A DNA stretch of 64,000 bases, taken from NCBI RefSeq assembly GCF_027887165.1, contig NC_077230.1:328088415-328152414 (forward strand), in the 5' to 3' direction. The notes beneath the pieces are model-generated. The model had not been told where the DNA came from, did not search any database, and saw only the letters and a list, made by a program, of their open reading frames with translations. The position numbers and the translations under genes were made by a program. Shown in pieces: positions 29,923-40,760 of the stretch. This DNA is from Monodelphis domestica. Its lineage: Eukaryota > Chordata > Mammalia > Didelphimorphia > Didelphidae. Numbering within the stretch: the first letter of the stretch is position 1; each line of letters opens with the position of its first letter.

Positions 29923-30080
29923 ATAGAAAGGACTGCTTTGGCCAGGGGTATCTTTAGGAAGATGACAAATGATTACCATTTGCCAGATATCTTGTAAATA
30001 AATGATCCTTTAGTGCAAGTATGACAGCCTAGATGATCTCTGAGGTTTATTCCAACTCCAAAAATCTTTGTGGTTTTCTT

Positions 30081-30283
30081 TCCTTTTTTTTTAAACCCTT
30101 ACTTTTCACCTTAGAATCAATACTGTGTATGGTTCCAAGGTAGAAGTGCGATAAGGACTGGGCAATGGGGGTTGTGACTTGCCCAGGGTCATACAGCTAG
30201 GAAGTGTCTGAGGCCAGATTTGAACTTAGGCCCTCCCATCTCTAGGTCTGACTCTCAATACCCTGAACCACCCAGCTTTCCCT
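30081..30283 (-). mobile_element. MAR1-like SINE with target duplication
   Basis: Complete on the minus strand, poly-T to CCACCCAGCTTTCCCT. GTGGTTTTCT is repeated at 30070-30079 and 30284-30293. It sits at the CR1 3' end. Confidence 0.93.
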
Positions 30284-30564
30284 GTGGTTTTCTATTGATG
30301 GAAGAGACTATGCCCAATAACGCAAAAAGCTGGAAGCTGAACCACTAGTGTCCTGACTTCCTAGCTACTAGTCTTTTTACTCTACTGTCTTATACTGTTT
30401 GTCATAAATGGATAGTTGTGATGGCCTTTGAGAAGGATTTAAAAGAGTAAGTAGCAAATTGGTCCATTCTATTTTTATAAAAATTAATGATGAGCCTAAA
30501 TCAATGCTTTCCAAAGTTTTCTAGAGGGCTAAAGATGGTTGGCACCAGAAGTTTTGGGTTCTCT

Positions 30565-30598
30565 GAGAGTGAAGGATACTGTGAGTGTCCCAAAGGGA
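30565..30598. repeat. 34-bp short duplication, copy 2
   Basis: GAGAGTGAAGGATACTGTGA GTGTCCCAAAGGGA, in sequence with no recognised repeat, 970 bp from copy 1. Confidence 0.8.
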
Positions 30599-30737
30599 TT
30601 GTTTTAACTCAGGTTGCATCTGGCAAATTTATATATACCAGCATTTTTTAATGAATAGAGAATCAAAAAACTTTCTTAGGAAGAAGATTGTGCAAAACAA
30701 ATAACTTGCCTGGAACTATGCAATGAATTAGTTGATT

Positions 30738-30968
30738 GGTTGTTTCATTCATGTTGGACTCTTTGTGACCCCTTTTGGGGATTTTCTTGGCAAAGATACT
30801 GCAGAGGTTTGCTTTTTTCTTCTCCAGCTCATTTTATAGATGAGGAAACTGAGGCAAACAGAATTAAATGATTTTTCCAGAGTCACTCAGCTAGTAACAG
30901 TCTGAGGTTAGATTTGAATTCAGGTCTTCTTAACTCCAAGCCTGCCACTCCATTCACTGTACCAGCTA
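30738..30968 (-). mobile_element. SINE-B, full length, minus strand
   Basis: GGTTGTTTCATTCATGTTGG tail, GATTTTCTTGGCAAAGATAC, GATGAGGAAACTGAGGCAAA CORE, TTCACTGTACCAGCTA head. Confidence 0.88.
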
Positions 30969-31189
30969 AATTCACAATTCAAACCCACATCTTCTGATTC
31001 CAAATCCAGCTGGAATAGAACGACAAACACAGATTTTAGTTTTGTCTGTAATACTTCATTTGTACCTGTTTACTCATCTGTAAAATGGGACAGTTCTAAC
31101 TCAAACATACATTAGAAATGCTGTTCTGTTCCAGACTTACAGTTTATGAACTTAAGTTTTCTATCGTTAAACAAATTGCCAAAGGAAAA

Positions 31190-31345
31190 TAGACTTTAGA
31201 AGTCATCTAATTCAGCCTCCTCATTTTATAGCCAAAGAAATGAAGACTCATTGAACTGAAGCTACCTGCCCAAGATTGCTCAACTTAGCTGCTGAGCTGA
31301 AAACAAAACTCAGGTCTCATACTTCCTGGTCCAGTGTTTTACATC
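31190..31345 (-). mobile_element. MIR3-type element
   Basis: AGAAGTCATCTAATTCAGCC TCCTCATTTTATAG and ACCTGCCCAAGATTGCTCAA follow inverted MIR3 order, ending CTTCCTGGTCCAGTG. Confidence 0.7.
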
Positions 31346-31384
31346 CTTCTTCATATTGTAGGAGCATCTCATTGGCATATTTGG

Positions 31385-31580
31385 TTTCATATAAAAAGGA
31401 TAAGATTCTAAGGAACATTTCCTAATACTTAGAACTATTCCAAGTGAAATGGCTTGTTCTTTGCCACCAGAGGTCTTCAAGCAAAGTCTAGATGACCACT
31501 GTTTGGAGGCATTATAGGGTAGTTTCTGATTCAGGTATTGGTTGGAATAGATGACCTCTCATGTTCCTTCTAATCCTGAT
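31385..31580 (+). mobile_element. CR1/L3 3' end, copy A
   Basis: AACTATTCCAAGTGAAATGG, GAGGTCTTCAAGCAAAGTCT AGATGACCACT and TAGATGACCTCTCATGTTCC TTC are the CR1/L3 3' end in sense orientation. Confidence 0.85.
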
Positions 31581-31629
31581 ATTCTGGGATTCTATTGATC
31601 TCTTCCAAATATCCTACCACAATATTAGG

Positions 31630-31800
31630 TGAAATGGTCCACATTCAATGATTTGTTGGCATGAATTCAAATAAAGGTTGGATACATACTTCTTAGGGAC
31701 TTCTTGGGATGGGAGAAGATTCATGGTCAAGTCTCAGTTGGGCTAAGTGGTCTCTGGGGTCCCTTCCTGTTCTGAGATGCTGTGGTCGCACAATCCTATG
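31630..31800 (+). mobile_element. CR1/L3 3' end, copy B
   Basis: A second tandem-lying terminus: AAATAAAGGTTGGATACATA CTTC, GGGCTAAGTGGTCTCTGGGG TCCCTTCC and TGAGATGCTGTGG. Confidence 0.7.
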
Positions 31801-32059
31801 AACTGAAGTGAATCCAAATTTCCCTCAATGAACCATCATGGTGGTCTGTCATCCATGAAGGTTTTGCATTCTTTGTGGCTCAGTTTATGTTTTCAGTCTG
31901 TTCCTGTACTGTTTCCCTGAACTTTGCCATGAAGAGAATGGCAATGTTGGTGGGATGACTGAAGTGGAAAAGGCATTCTAACTGCTTGGACAGGAGACAA
32001 ACAAGTGACAAAGACAAGATTTGAACCTAGGCTTTATGACTCCAAACCTATAATTTTTT

Positions 32060-32650
32060 CCATTATACAAGAGTTGCTAGTTTTCCCTGCTAATAATAAT
32101 ATTTTCATAGCACCTTAGAATCTGCAAAGCATTTTAAACCAACTTTTAAAAGTTGACCTGTAATTTTAATGTAGAAATTCCCTCCAACAACGTAGAGTGA
32201 CAATTTCTCAGCAACTTTCAGTCCTACAAAATTGCCTGGATGAGTCACTTAACTTGCCCGGGTCACAGGACTAGTTTATTTCAGAAGGTCTCCCTAATTT
32301 TAGGTCTAGTTCTCTAGCATGATACCAGGCTACTTATCTACATACTGTCATTTAATTGTTTTTCTCTCGTTTACTCTTCACATGAGGTAACACTCATTTT
32401 ACTGATGGGAAAACTGCTGCTCAGAGAAGTTAGGGTTAATTGGCCCAGGGCCAGTTGTCTGAAGTACAGCCCCAAACTTCATAACTCCAAGAACAGTGCT
32501 CTTTCTGTTAGCTCTGTGGCCTCAAGCAAGTCAATTAACCTCGATGTGTCTCAATTTCATCATTGTGCAATTGGGATGATATCAAATGTGATAATATTTA
32601 TAAAGTGCTTCCTCAGTGCCTGGCACACAACAGGTGCTTACTAAATGCTT
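32060..32650. mobile_element. cluster of three MIR elements
   Basis: 32060-32330, minus: TTTTCATAGCACCTTAGAAT, CTTGCCCGGGTCACAGG. 32345-32505, minus: CATTTTACTGATGGGAAAAC, CCAAGAACAGTGCTCT. 32505-32650, plus: CTCTGTGGCCTCAAGCAAGT, CCTCAGTGCCTGGCACACAA. They are three independent old insertions. Confidence 0.7.
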
Positions 32651-33179
32651 TTTTACCTTTCCCCTTCTAATAAGACCCATCCTACCTGTCTCACAGAGCC
32701 ACCACTGTTGAGACTAAAAATGAGACGTGACAGCATTATCCATGCAAAGTTAATGCTAGCAGTGGTATCCAGAGGTCCTTATCCTCCCCACTGCTTGTAG
32801 AAGGCAAGTATTGTTCTGTCTCCATAAAATAATTTAGGTTCATTCTCAAATTCCTCACTTCCAGGTGGCAGGTAATTTCTAAGCCGGGGAAACACATTTC
32901 CCTATCTCTCGAGTCAATATTGACTGTACTGACTGTGTACAGTTTCCTTTCCACATTGAAGTCGTTCTGCTGATAGTCACTAAGTAGTTAGATAAGGAAA
33001 ACTGGAGCCCAGGATCTCCTGCCATTGTCAGAAGTCACATGGGCTCTTCTAACCAAGGTTCAGGGAAAGTTTATGGCATTGTGCTAGCTTTTTTATAAAG
33101 ATGGGAGTCGTGTCCATTTATGCAATAAGCACAAAAGCCATTTTCAAATTTGTTTACAAGGCTTGAAGCTCTGTAGTCA
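32651..33179. other. unclassified sequence
   Basis: No repeat, RNA or coding signal recognised apart from a short MIR-like end at 32990-33045. Confidence 0.4.
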
Positions 33180-33808
33180 CTCTTGATACCAACAGATTCC
33201 TCAACCGCCTCATCCAATCATTCACCAAGACCTGCCAGTTCTTCTTTGTAATTCTTTTCTCATCTGTCCCTGTCTCTTCCCCTATCTGCCTTACACCGGG
33301 GCCATTGCAATAATATCCAAACTCATCTTTCTGCCTTTAGTCTCTTCCACTTCCAGTTTACTAAACACATCATTACAAGGTTAACCCTCCTTTGAAAACA
33401 CTGCTATGCACGTCTCACTCAAAAATTTGGGGTGGCTTCCCATTACTTACTGAATAATCGGTAAAACTCCTTAACCTAGTATTCAAGGCTCTCCATGCTC
33501 TGGTAGTAGAATAGATCTGCCTGCATCTTAGGTCTGTAATTCTTTTTGAGCATGGAGGTGATTTCTCAAGACATTAACTCTTTCTTAGATATAAATCAAA
33601 GAACTGTCATCTTTGGCCACCAGATAGTATACTTTATTAATCCCTCAGTTTCCTTGACCTTGAGGTTCAAGATACCCTGTCCTAGACAGATGCTTAGAAA
33701 TGTGTGTGCGTGTCCTTGCTCTTTTCCATCACAAAGGAGCTGCTATCATTTTTGTTTTATACAATGTCTAGCACATAATAGATGCTTGGTAATGCTTATT
33801 GACTTGAC
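33180..33808 (+). mobile_element. LINE-2, plus strand (ORF2 end to 3' tip)
   Basis: GGCCATTGCAATAATATCCA, GGTGGCTTCCCATTACTTAC and TATTCAAGGCTCTCCATGCT are the ORF2 C-terminal region. CTAGCACATAATAGATGCTT GG ends it. It is diverged, with gaps. Confidence 0.7.
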
Positions 33809-34190
33809 TACATGGAGTATTTTTCATTTTCCAGGTTTGGGTATAAGCAGAGTAATGGTATTGCTGGGTCAAGGAAGCAAAATTTAGTTACCTTCTTGAT
33901 ATAGTTCCAAATTGTTTTCCAGAATAGCCATACCAATTCACAGCTCTTCCAACAGGGTCTTAATCTGCCGATTTTCCTGACACTCTTCCAACATGCATTT
34001 TTCTTTTTTGTCAACGTGGCCAATCTGAAGGGTGTGAGTTGAAACTTAGAGTTGCTTTAATCTGAAATTCTCTAAATATTAGTAGGAATGTGGAGTATTT
34101 TTTTCATATGTCTATAGTTAGCTTGGATTTCTTTCCTTAAAAATTACCTATTAACCTCCTTTGACCAGGAGCTTATCTTTTAATGGATGA
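33809..34190 (-). mobile_element. LINE-1 ORF2 3' fragment, minus strand
   Basis: GGTATTGCTGGGTCAAGGAA, AGTTCCAAATTGTTTTCCAG AATAGCC and TTTTGTCAACGTGGCCAATC TGAAGGGTGTG are the inverted L1 ORF2 C-terminal region. Confidence 0.85.
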
Positions 34191-34879
34191 GATACTATGT
34201 GTCTTTAGTATTCATCCCCAGCCTCAGCTCATTTTAAAAGCATATTAAAAATGTGAATTATTTTTATTTACTGCATGCAGATTTCTCTTGAACACTGAAT
34301 CAACCCAGTATAACAACCATCAATTGTGTGTTGAACTAGTTGGGGTCAGAGAAAGACGTAAGAGGAGTACAAAATGTTCTCTATTCCCTTTTTCAGAAAT
34401 CACAATTCCTTTGTAAAGGTCCTCATCAAAGGTGCCCATCAAAGTCCCTTTATGACTTTTTTTAAAGAACATTGAGACAGATTCTCCAGGTCCCACTTGC
34501 TTTTTGGATAAGCTCTATTGTACACTGTTCATCCTGGACAGCAATCATGCACCCACATGTATTAATTAGTTAATCCACTTCTGTTATGTGTTAAAGGCCT
34601 TTGTCTATAAATGTGGTGATTCACACGAGGCAGGAGAAGGTGCTGTTGGTACTTGTAAGAACCCAGCCCTGACTATTGAGCCTCAAAAAAGACTCTGACA
34701 TCTGAGAAGAATGTTTCTCCCCAGGCCAATAAATCCCCATCACAGAAAGAATGATTCTTGCTGTGGCTGGAAAAGAAGGCCATGCCCAAAGAAACAAAAT
34801 GGACCTGGGTACATTATAATCTCTATTCTATGTGTGTCTGTGTTTTGAAGTCATACCATATGAGGATAATAATTGTAGC
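34191..34879. other. unclassified, possibly unique sequence
   Basis: About 690 bases without a recognised repeat. It contains TATTAATTAGTTAATCC (34560), a homeodomain-type AT core, and moderate base composition. No coding or splice evidence was convincing. Confidence 0.4.
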
Positions 34880-35045
34880 AAAGAGTGTGGAGCTTGGTAT
34901 CGATTCCTGGCTTTGACACAGGGTAAATCTTCTGAGGCAAAAGAAAAATAGTATCAATATTTTCCTTCCCTCCCAGGTTGGCTGAGATGACAGTCCTTCA
35001 TTAAAGTGTTCTGTAAGTGTGAGTTGTCATTATTGTTGTTATATA
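34880..35045 (+). mobile_element. MIR element, plus strand
   Basis: GAGTGTGGAGCTTGGTATCG, CTGAGATGACAGTCCTTCAT and a GAGTTGTCATTATTGTTGTT 3' end. It is diverged. Confidence 0.6.
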
Positions 35046-35128
35046 TTGAGCGATATAAAAGAAGAATCTAAAAAAAAAGTCTAGCTTGTGATCCTACGCA
35101 GGTCTCTTCACTGTTCTATGTTCTTCTT

Positions 35129-35320
35129 CTTTTTTAAACCCTTACCCTCCATCTTGGAATCAATATGATTCCAAGGCAGAAAAGTGGTAACGGCTAGGCA
35201 ATGGGGGCCAAGTGACTTGCCCAGGGTCACACAGCTAGCAAGTGTCTGAGGTCAGATTTGAACCCAGGACCTCCTGTCTCTGGGCCTGACTCTCAATCCA
35301 CTGAGCTACCTAGCTTCCCC
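35129..35320 (-). mobile_element. MAR1-like SINE with perfect target duplication
   Basis: Complete on the minus strand, poly-T to CCTAGCTTCCCC, lacking about 12 bases in the TTGGTTCCAAGG region. TCTATGTTCTTCTT is repeated at 35115-35128 and 35321-35334. Confidence 0.96.
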
Positions 35321-35714
35321 TCTATGTTCTTCTTTTAGAAAATATTTTTTACAGTTTTACTGATATCTTCTGTTTTTATATCACCTTAATTTCCATATAT
35401 CTGTCTCTTTCCTCAGAAAGAAATCCCTAGTAACAAAAGATTAAAAAATGTTAAACACTAACCAACTCACCAACCCTTCTCTTTAAAATGGGACTAATTA
35501 CTTGAGCCCTGGCTCACCTCCCAGAATGGGTGTGATGGTTATCATGGGATTCTGCTAGCAACATGATACCATGCCAACCTATAATTCATGTAATTCCTTT
35601 ATGCTGCACATCTCATGTCTCACACTCACAGGTATAGTGAGTGAACCATGTTATCATTCAAATTCTCTCCTCTTCTGGAGATAGCCATTAATTCATTTAT
35701 TCAAATGAAGGGCT

Positions 35715-36057
35715 TCTGAAAGTATACTTTTAGTAAACATGTACTGAGTGCTTACTATGTGCCTAGGAACTTTGCCAGATTTGGCAACATCAAGGAGGAT
35801 CAAATGGACAGGGGAAAGGCTGAATTCTGGGGAAACCAAATAGGAGGCTATTGCTGTAGTCTAGATAAAAATGATTGGGGGTTTGAACTAGGGTAGTGGT
35901 AATATTAGTGAAGAGAAGTAGATAGCTTTAAGAGATGCTTTGGAGGCAAAATTCTAAATACTTAGCAATTGATTAGATAGATGGGTTGAGGAAAGTGAAG
36001 AATCAAGGATGACTCCAAATCTGGGTGGGTGGAAAGTCCTTGGTGGTGCCTGGAAAG
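35715..36057 (-). mobile_element. LINE-2, minus strand, internally deleted (left of hAT)
   Basis: The 3' tip (ACATGTACTGAGTGCTTACT) jumps to the more internal GGAGGCTATTGCTGTAGTCT AGATAAAAATGAT and GAATCAAGGATGACTCCAAA. It continues after the hAT-like insertion. Confidence 0.75.
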
Positions 36058-36065
36058 ATATAGGA

Positions 36066-36284
36066 CCATGTTAATGAACCTATGGCACTTGTACCAGAGG
36101 GGACTGCTTCCATTTCCATCTCCATGAGCACCTTGGGACATTTCTCTCATCATTCACTTCTCTGCCCAGCAGCCCAATGGGAGAGCATCTTCCCTTCCCT
36201 GTTTGGGTTAAGACAGGGGTTGCTCACATGCAGCATGAGAGTTGCAGTTTGGGCACTCAGTCTCTAAAAGGTTTGCTATCACTG
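36066..36284 (+). mobile_element. hAT-like non-autonomous element, copy 1
   Basis: The left end CCATGTTAATGAACCTAT and the complement of the right end CAGTGATAGCAAACCTTTT are imperfect inverted repeats. The 8-bp target duplication is ATATAGGA / ATATAGGG (36058-36065 and 36285-36292), as hAT elements make. The inside includes GCCCAGCAGCCCAATGGGAG and GTTTGGGCACTCAGTCTCTA, shared with 51416-51629. There is no transposase. Confidence 0.88.
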
Positions 36285-36292
36285 ATATAGGG

Positions 36293-36440
36293 AAATTAGA
36301 ACGAAGGGTAGGTTTAAGAGGGATGAATTTAATGAATTCAATTTTGGATACATTGAATTTGAGATACTTCTCACACATCCAGAGAGAGTTGTCTTGTAGT
36401 TGCTTGAGGTTATAGGAATACAGGAGAGAGACAAACTGTA
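36293..36440 (-). mobile_element. LINE-2 ORF2 fragment (right of hAT)
   Basis: The minus strand codes for MCEKYLKFNVSKIEF and PLKPTLRSNFPIS, matching the L2 ORF2 C-terminal part (YLKLNVSKTE type). It continues the L2 at 35715. Confidence 0.8.
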
Positions 36441-36459
36441 TTGTATATATTGCCCATGA

Positions 36460-37000
36460 TAAAAGAGAAAAAATCCTAAATCTGGGGTCAGGAGACCTGG
36501 ATTCTAACCCTGCCTCTCTCATTTTCTATGTAACTTTGAACAATCCCTCAATTTTTCTTAGCTTCCACATCCTCATACATACAATTAAGTGGCTGGAATA
36601 TCTGATGCCCAAAACATTCTATGTAATGGCAATAACTAACATTTGTATGGCACTGGGATTCTGTGAGATACTTAAGGCACATATTATTATCATTTGTATT
36701 TTAAAGATATGAAAACAATCTCAAAGAGGACTCAAGGTAACTGAATTCTAAATATTAGAGTTGGGAACCAGGTCTTTTCTGACAAGTCCAAGACTCTCTC
36801 CTCTATCCTTCTAGTCTCAAACACTTACAAACTCTGTAATCACAGGCAAAGAAGTTAACCACTCTCTCAGAGACTGCTTCTTTGTCTGTAAAATGCAAAT
36901 AAAACAACTGTGGTATTTACCTGGCAGGATTGTTGTGAGATTCACACGAGATGTTAGCTAACAAGTTTCAAAGACCTCATATCAGTAATGATTATTATGT
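36460..37000. mobile_element. three adjacent MIR elements
   Basis: 36460-36625, plus: GGAGACCTGGATTCTAACCC, CAATTAAGTGGCTGG. 36630-36800, minus: CTAACATTTGTATGGCACTG, TTAAAGATATGAAAACAATC. 36810-37000, plus: GTCTGTAAAATGCAAATAAA, GGATTGTTGTGAGATTCACA. All are old. Confidence 0.7.
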
Positions 37001-37069
37001 ACTGTACTTTGGCGTGAACACTATTTTCTAGTTAAACTTGATTTAGCAGTCTCTATATAAGCCTGTTCA

Positions 37070-37345
37070 CTCCCCATCCTTTTGTTCTTGTCTACATACT
37101 GTCCATAAGTCCTGCCCCCTTCAAAGTCTAGCTAAAATGCCTCCTTTTCCATAAAATAGTTTTTTGACATCAAAACCAGATCTCTCTATGCCCTCTGAGC
37201 CCTTTAAAAACTCTTTTTTCAGAGTATTTTTCATGTGATATTTTGTATTTCAGTTATTTTTTGTGTATATACATATCTTATCTCGCCAATTGCTCTATAA
37301 TTTTCCCAAGGACAAAGATTCATCTTTGCTTCTTCCCAATGATTC
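37070..37345 (+). mobile_element. LINE-2 3' UTR, plus strand
   Basis: CAAAGTCTAGCTAAAATGCC TCCTTTTCCATAAAA, GTATATACATATCTTATCTC and TTTCCCAAGGACAAAGATTC follow sense L2 order. Confidence 0.65.
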
Positions 37346-37359
37346 TCACTATCTAGCAG

Positions 37360-37770
37360 TGTGTCTTTAGGCAAGTACTCTAACCTCTCGAAATCTCAAT
37401 TTTCTCATTTGTCAAACAGGGATAGTAATACTCATACAACCTTCATCACAAGAGTGCCTTGAGGATCACAAAATCTTAGAGTTGGTAGATACTTCCTGTT
37501 CAACGCCCTACTTGAGGCATTAGTCTTGTCTACAATGTCGTCCAGCCTAGACTTTAAAGAACTTCAGTGAGCCCTTTCTCTTTAGAATAGGGTCATACAA
37601 GATGCTTTACCTAAAACACTGTAAAATAAAAACTCTTTGATATTGGTAGGGCAAATATTATCCCCATTTTACAGAAGAAGAAACTGATGCTCAGAGAGTT
37701 TAACTGACTAGTTGAAGATTACACACCTTGAATGTCTTCTGAAAGTAATTCTATCAGTCTTTCCATTGTG
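37360..37770. mobile_element. MIR (plus), MIR3/CR1-like piece, MIR (minus)
   Basis: 37360-37460, plus: GTGTCTTTAGGCAAGTACTC, TTGTCAAACAGGGATAGTAA. 37461-37600, minus: ATCTTAGAGTTGGTAGATAC with GTCCAGCCTAGACTTTAAAG. 37620-37770, minus: CCCCATTTTACAGAAGAAGA AACTGATGC. Confidence 0.6.
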
Positions 37771-37789
37771 ACATTCTGCCTCTTGACCA

Positions 37790-38760
37790 AAGAAATAATC
37801 CTATCAATAAACATTTATTAATCACACATTATGGTCCAGGAACTGTGCTAAGTCCTGGGTATACAAAGAAAAGGAAAAGACAGTCATTCTCAAGGAGCTC
37901 ACAATTGAATTGGAGAGATAGCATGCAAACAACTATGTACAAACAAGATAGATACAGGATAAATGGGAGGCAATCTTAAAGGGTAGACACTAGAATTAAA
38001 TGGGGTTTGAAAACGCTTCTGGTAGAAGACAGAAGGATTCCAGGGAAGCCACTTAGGTCAAGATGAGGAGGGAAGCCATCCAGGCTGAGGGGACAGTCAG
38101 AGAAAATGCACAGAGCCAAAAGATGGAATATATTTTGCATGGAACAGCAAGGACATCAGATTCACTGGATCTGGGAGTAAGATGTTAGAAGACTGGAAAG
38201 GTAGGAGGGGGCTAGATTACCAAGGTCTTAGAACACCAACCAGGGCATTTTATAATTGATCTTGAAGACAACAGAGAGTCATTGGAGTTTATTATGGTTG
38301 GACCTGGGCTTTCAGAAAACCATTTCAGTGTCTGAAAGGAGGATAGATTGTAGTGGGGAGAGACTTGAGGAAGGCAGATCCACAAACAAGGTATTGTAGT
38401 ATTCTAGATGTGAGGTGATGAGGGCCTGCATCAAAGTGGTCATTGGGTCAGAGGAGAGAAGAGGATGTATTCAAGGGGTATCACAAAGGTGAAATCAGCA
38501 GGTCTTGGCAAGATAGGAGTAGGGGTAGGTGGGAAGAAAGATAGTAAGGGGTGGAGATGACACCTAGGTTGTGAGCCTGAGGACCTGGGAAGATAATAGG
38601 AAAGATAAGATAGTGAAGATTAGGGGGGAAGGTAATGTGTCCAATTTTAGAAATGTTGAGTTTAAGATGCCTTTTGGACATGCAATTTGAGATGTCAGAA
38701 TGGTAGTTGAAGATGCAAACCTAAATCATGGGAGAGGTCAGGGTAGGATAGACAAATTTG
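37790..38760 (-). mobile_element. LINE-2, 0.97 kb, minus strand
   Basis: The longest LINE-2 here. It runs from the tip (AATAAACATTTATTAATCAC) through CAAGGAGCTCACAATTGAAT, GAACAGCAAGGACATCAG, GGGAGAGACTTGAGGAAGGC and GTGAGGTGATGAGGGCCTGC into ORF2. The minus frame 38681-38481 reads RHLKLNISKIGHITFPP and GPQAHNLGVI, the L2 ORF2 C-terminus. Stops break the frame. L2 is a CR1-clade LINE whose RT also mobilised MIR. Confidence 0.93.
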
Positions 38761-39557
38761 AAAAGTTAAGAACAACAAAAATTTAAGTACCATAGTTATA
38801 TGCAAGTATTATTGTCACTACAGCCCCCCCCCCCACCTACCCATCTTGAATATGGCAATGGCACTATTTCTTTTATTCCCACAACACTAAACACTCAGCA
38901 GGTACCCTATATGTATTTGATGAGGCAGAAAGCTATCTTCCTATGGGAGTTCACAGGAGTAGCTCACCTCTCAGAACACAAAGACCAATTATTCCATCAG
39001 ATGTGCAGATGAAGAAAGGGGAGCCAGGCAGTTTGCCCAAGATTTCAGAGCAATTCAAGGAGGAAGCCAGAAAGAGCAGCCCTGGAAGATTAATGTGCCA
39101 GGAGGAGTTTCCCAAGCACCTTTCCTTCATTAGAGTCTGTTCTGCGTTCTTAGAGCACTGAATCTTCATAGGAATCGTAAGCTAACAAAGATTTTCAAAG
39201 CAAATTCAAACTCCCTGAATACATTGAAGGATTACTTATTTTATAACCCTATAGGGGCATAAAGTAACTGTGCCCACAAGCAGGTGTACCACCATTATCT
39301 TTTCCTGACTCTTAATGTGGGGACCATTGCAGAGGCCCCATAACCTCGTTGAGAATTGCTGAGAGATCCAAACAGCTCCTCTCCTCATTAGGAAATGCCG
39401 TGTTTTCTTTTGTCATGGGCTCTATGTTTAGAAGGAACCTTCCAAGCCACTTAGTCTTATCTCCTCTTTTTAAATATGACAAGAGTTCTAAATGCCTACC
39501 ATAAAGCCAATTAGGAGAAAATTAACCCAGTATATCTGGGAATAGGAGAAGGAAGGG
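38761..39557. other. unclassified sequence
   Basis: About 800 bases with a C10 run at 38824-38833. Two open frames of about 72 codons on opposite strands (38943-39169) overlap each other and show no domain. No recognised repeat. Confidence 0.4.
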
Positions 39558-39810
39558 CTGCTTGGTCATATAGTCAATAGAATTATGGACCAGGAGTCAG
39601 GAAGACTTATCTTCCTGAGTTCAAATGTGACCTTAGACATTTACTAACTGTATGACCCTGGGCAAATCATTTAACCCTCTTTGCCTCTGTTTCTTCGTCT
39701 ATAAAGTGAGCTGGAGAAGGAAATGGAAAACTACTCCAACATATTTGCCAAAAGGGGCCAAAGTATTAGACACGATTGAACTTAAAAAAAAGAGAGAGAG
39801 AGAGAAGGGA
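39558..39810 (+). mobile_element. SINE-B, plus strand, with (AG)n tail
   Basis: CTTCCTGAGTTCAAATGTGA B-box, CTGGGCAAATCATTTAACCC CORE, GTGAGCTGGAGAAGGAAATG and CACGATTGAACTTAAAAAAA tail with an AG expansion. Confidence 0.85.
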
Positions 39811-40364
39811 ATGTATATTATCTCCAGTGTTTGCTAGAGGAGGATCGGATTACAGAATTTTAGACCAGAGCTCACAATGTTCCCCAGGGAAGAACTGTAT
39901 TAAAATGTAATTGGAAAAATGTAACAAAATAAATAAAAACACAATAAAATGTTGGTCATATTAGTATATGGTTTTCTAAGTCATAGGCAGCCCAGCAGGG
40001 ATCCTTATGCATGGGTTAACTGGTCCCATTTCTATTTAAGTTTGGCACCATTGTCTCAGACAATACTCTGATTTCCACTGCCTGCAGCTGACATCACCTG
40101 CCCAGGCCCAGAGTCAGTATAGATTTGAGAGTATGATATAATAATAGATAGCATTTACATAGTGTTTAAAGTTTTAAAGTGCTTTGCAATAATACAGTGC
40201 TAAATTTAATAATAATCATTATATCTCATATAGACTATCCTTTAAAATTACAAGGACAGAAATTTCTCAACTTTACGTTTGAGAACTTACCTTGCATTTG
40301 GAAAAGCTCTTCTCATTGACCAAACTTATTTTCAAGACATGGTTGATTAAAACACAGTAAGAAG
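39811..40364. other. unclassified with a short MIR piece
   Basis: 40140-40200 resembles an inverted MIR 3' end (GATAGCATTTACATAGTGTT). The remainder is unrecognised. Confidence 0.4.
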
Positions 40365-40760
40365 GCAGGTAGGTGGATAGAGAGACAGGTTTGGAGACAG
40401 GAGGTCCTGAGTTCAAATGCTTTCTAGCTATGCAAACCTGGGCAAGTCACTTAACTCCAGCTGCCTATCCCTTATCATTTTTCTGCCTTGGAATCGATAT
40501 TAGTATCATTTCTAAGACAGAAGGTAAGGTTTTTTTTTTTTTTTAAACCCTTACCTTCTGTCTTGGAGTCAATACTGTGTATTGGTTCCAAGGCAGAAGA
40601 GTGGTAAGAACTAGGCAATGGGGGTCAAGTGACTTGCCCAGGGTCACACAGATGGGAAGTATCTGAGGCCAGATTTGAACCTAGGACCCCTGTCTCTAGG
40701 CCTGACTCTCAATCCACTGAGCTACCCAGCTGCCCCCAGGTAAGGGTTTAAAAAAAAAAA
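40365..40760 (+). mobile_element. MAR1-like SINE, outer copy of a nested pair
   Basis: Head GGTAGGTGGATAGAGAGACA to tail AAGGTAAGG (40529), then the tail continues after the insertion as GGTAAGGGTTTAAAAAAAAA (40739-40760). The insertion point is the junction of AAGGTAAGG with the T/A tail. Confidence 0.92.
40530..40737 (-). mobile_element. MAR1-like SINE inserted into another SINE's tail
   Basis: T15 run, complete body, and head end CCAGCTGCCCCC, with AGGTAAGG duplicated at 40522-40529 and 40738-40745. It has the same arrangement as at 20.35 kb. Confidence 0.95.

Larger units (their letters stand above)
29425..30069 (+). mobile_element. CR1/L3 LINE 3' end, split by a SINE piece
   Basis: TGTGTTCCATTCTGGGAGCC, GGGAGACATGATGACTGTCA AGTATTTGAGGGGCT and GATGATCTCTGAGGTTTATT CCAACTCC follow CR1/L3 order. 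A SINE-B 3' part interrupts it at 29805-29922, and a foreign piece of about 35 bases replaces its sequence near 29598. Confidence 0.85.
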
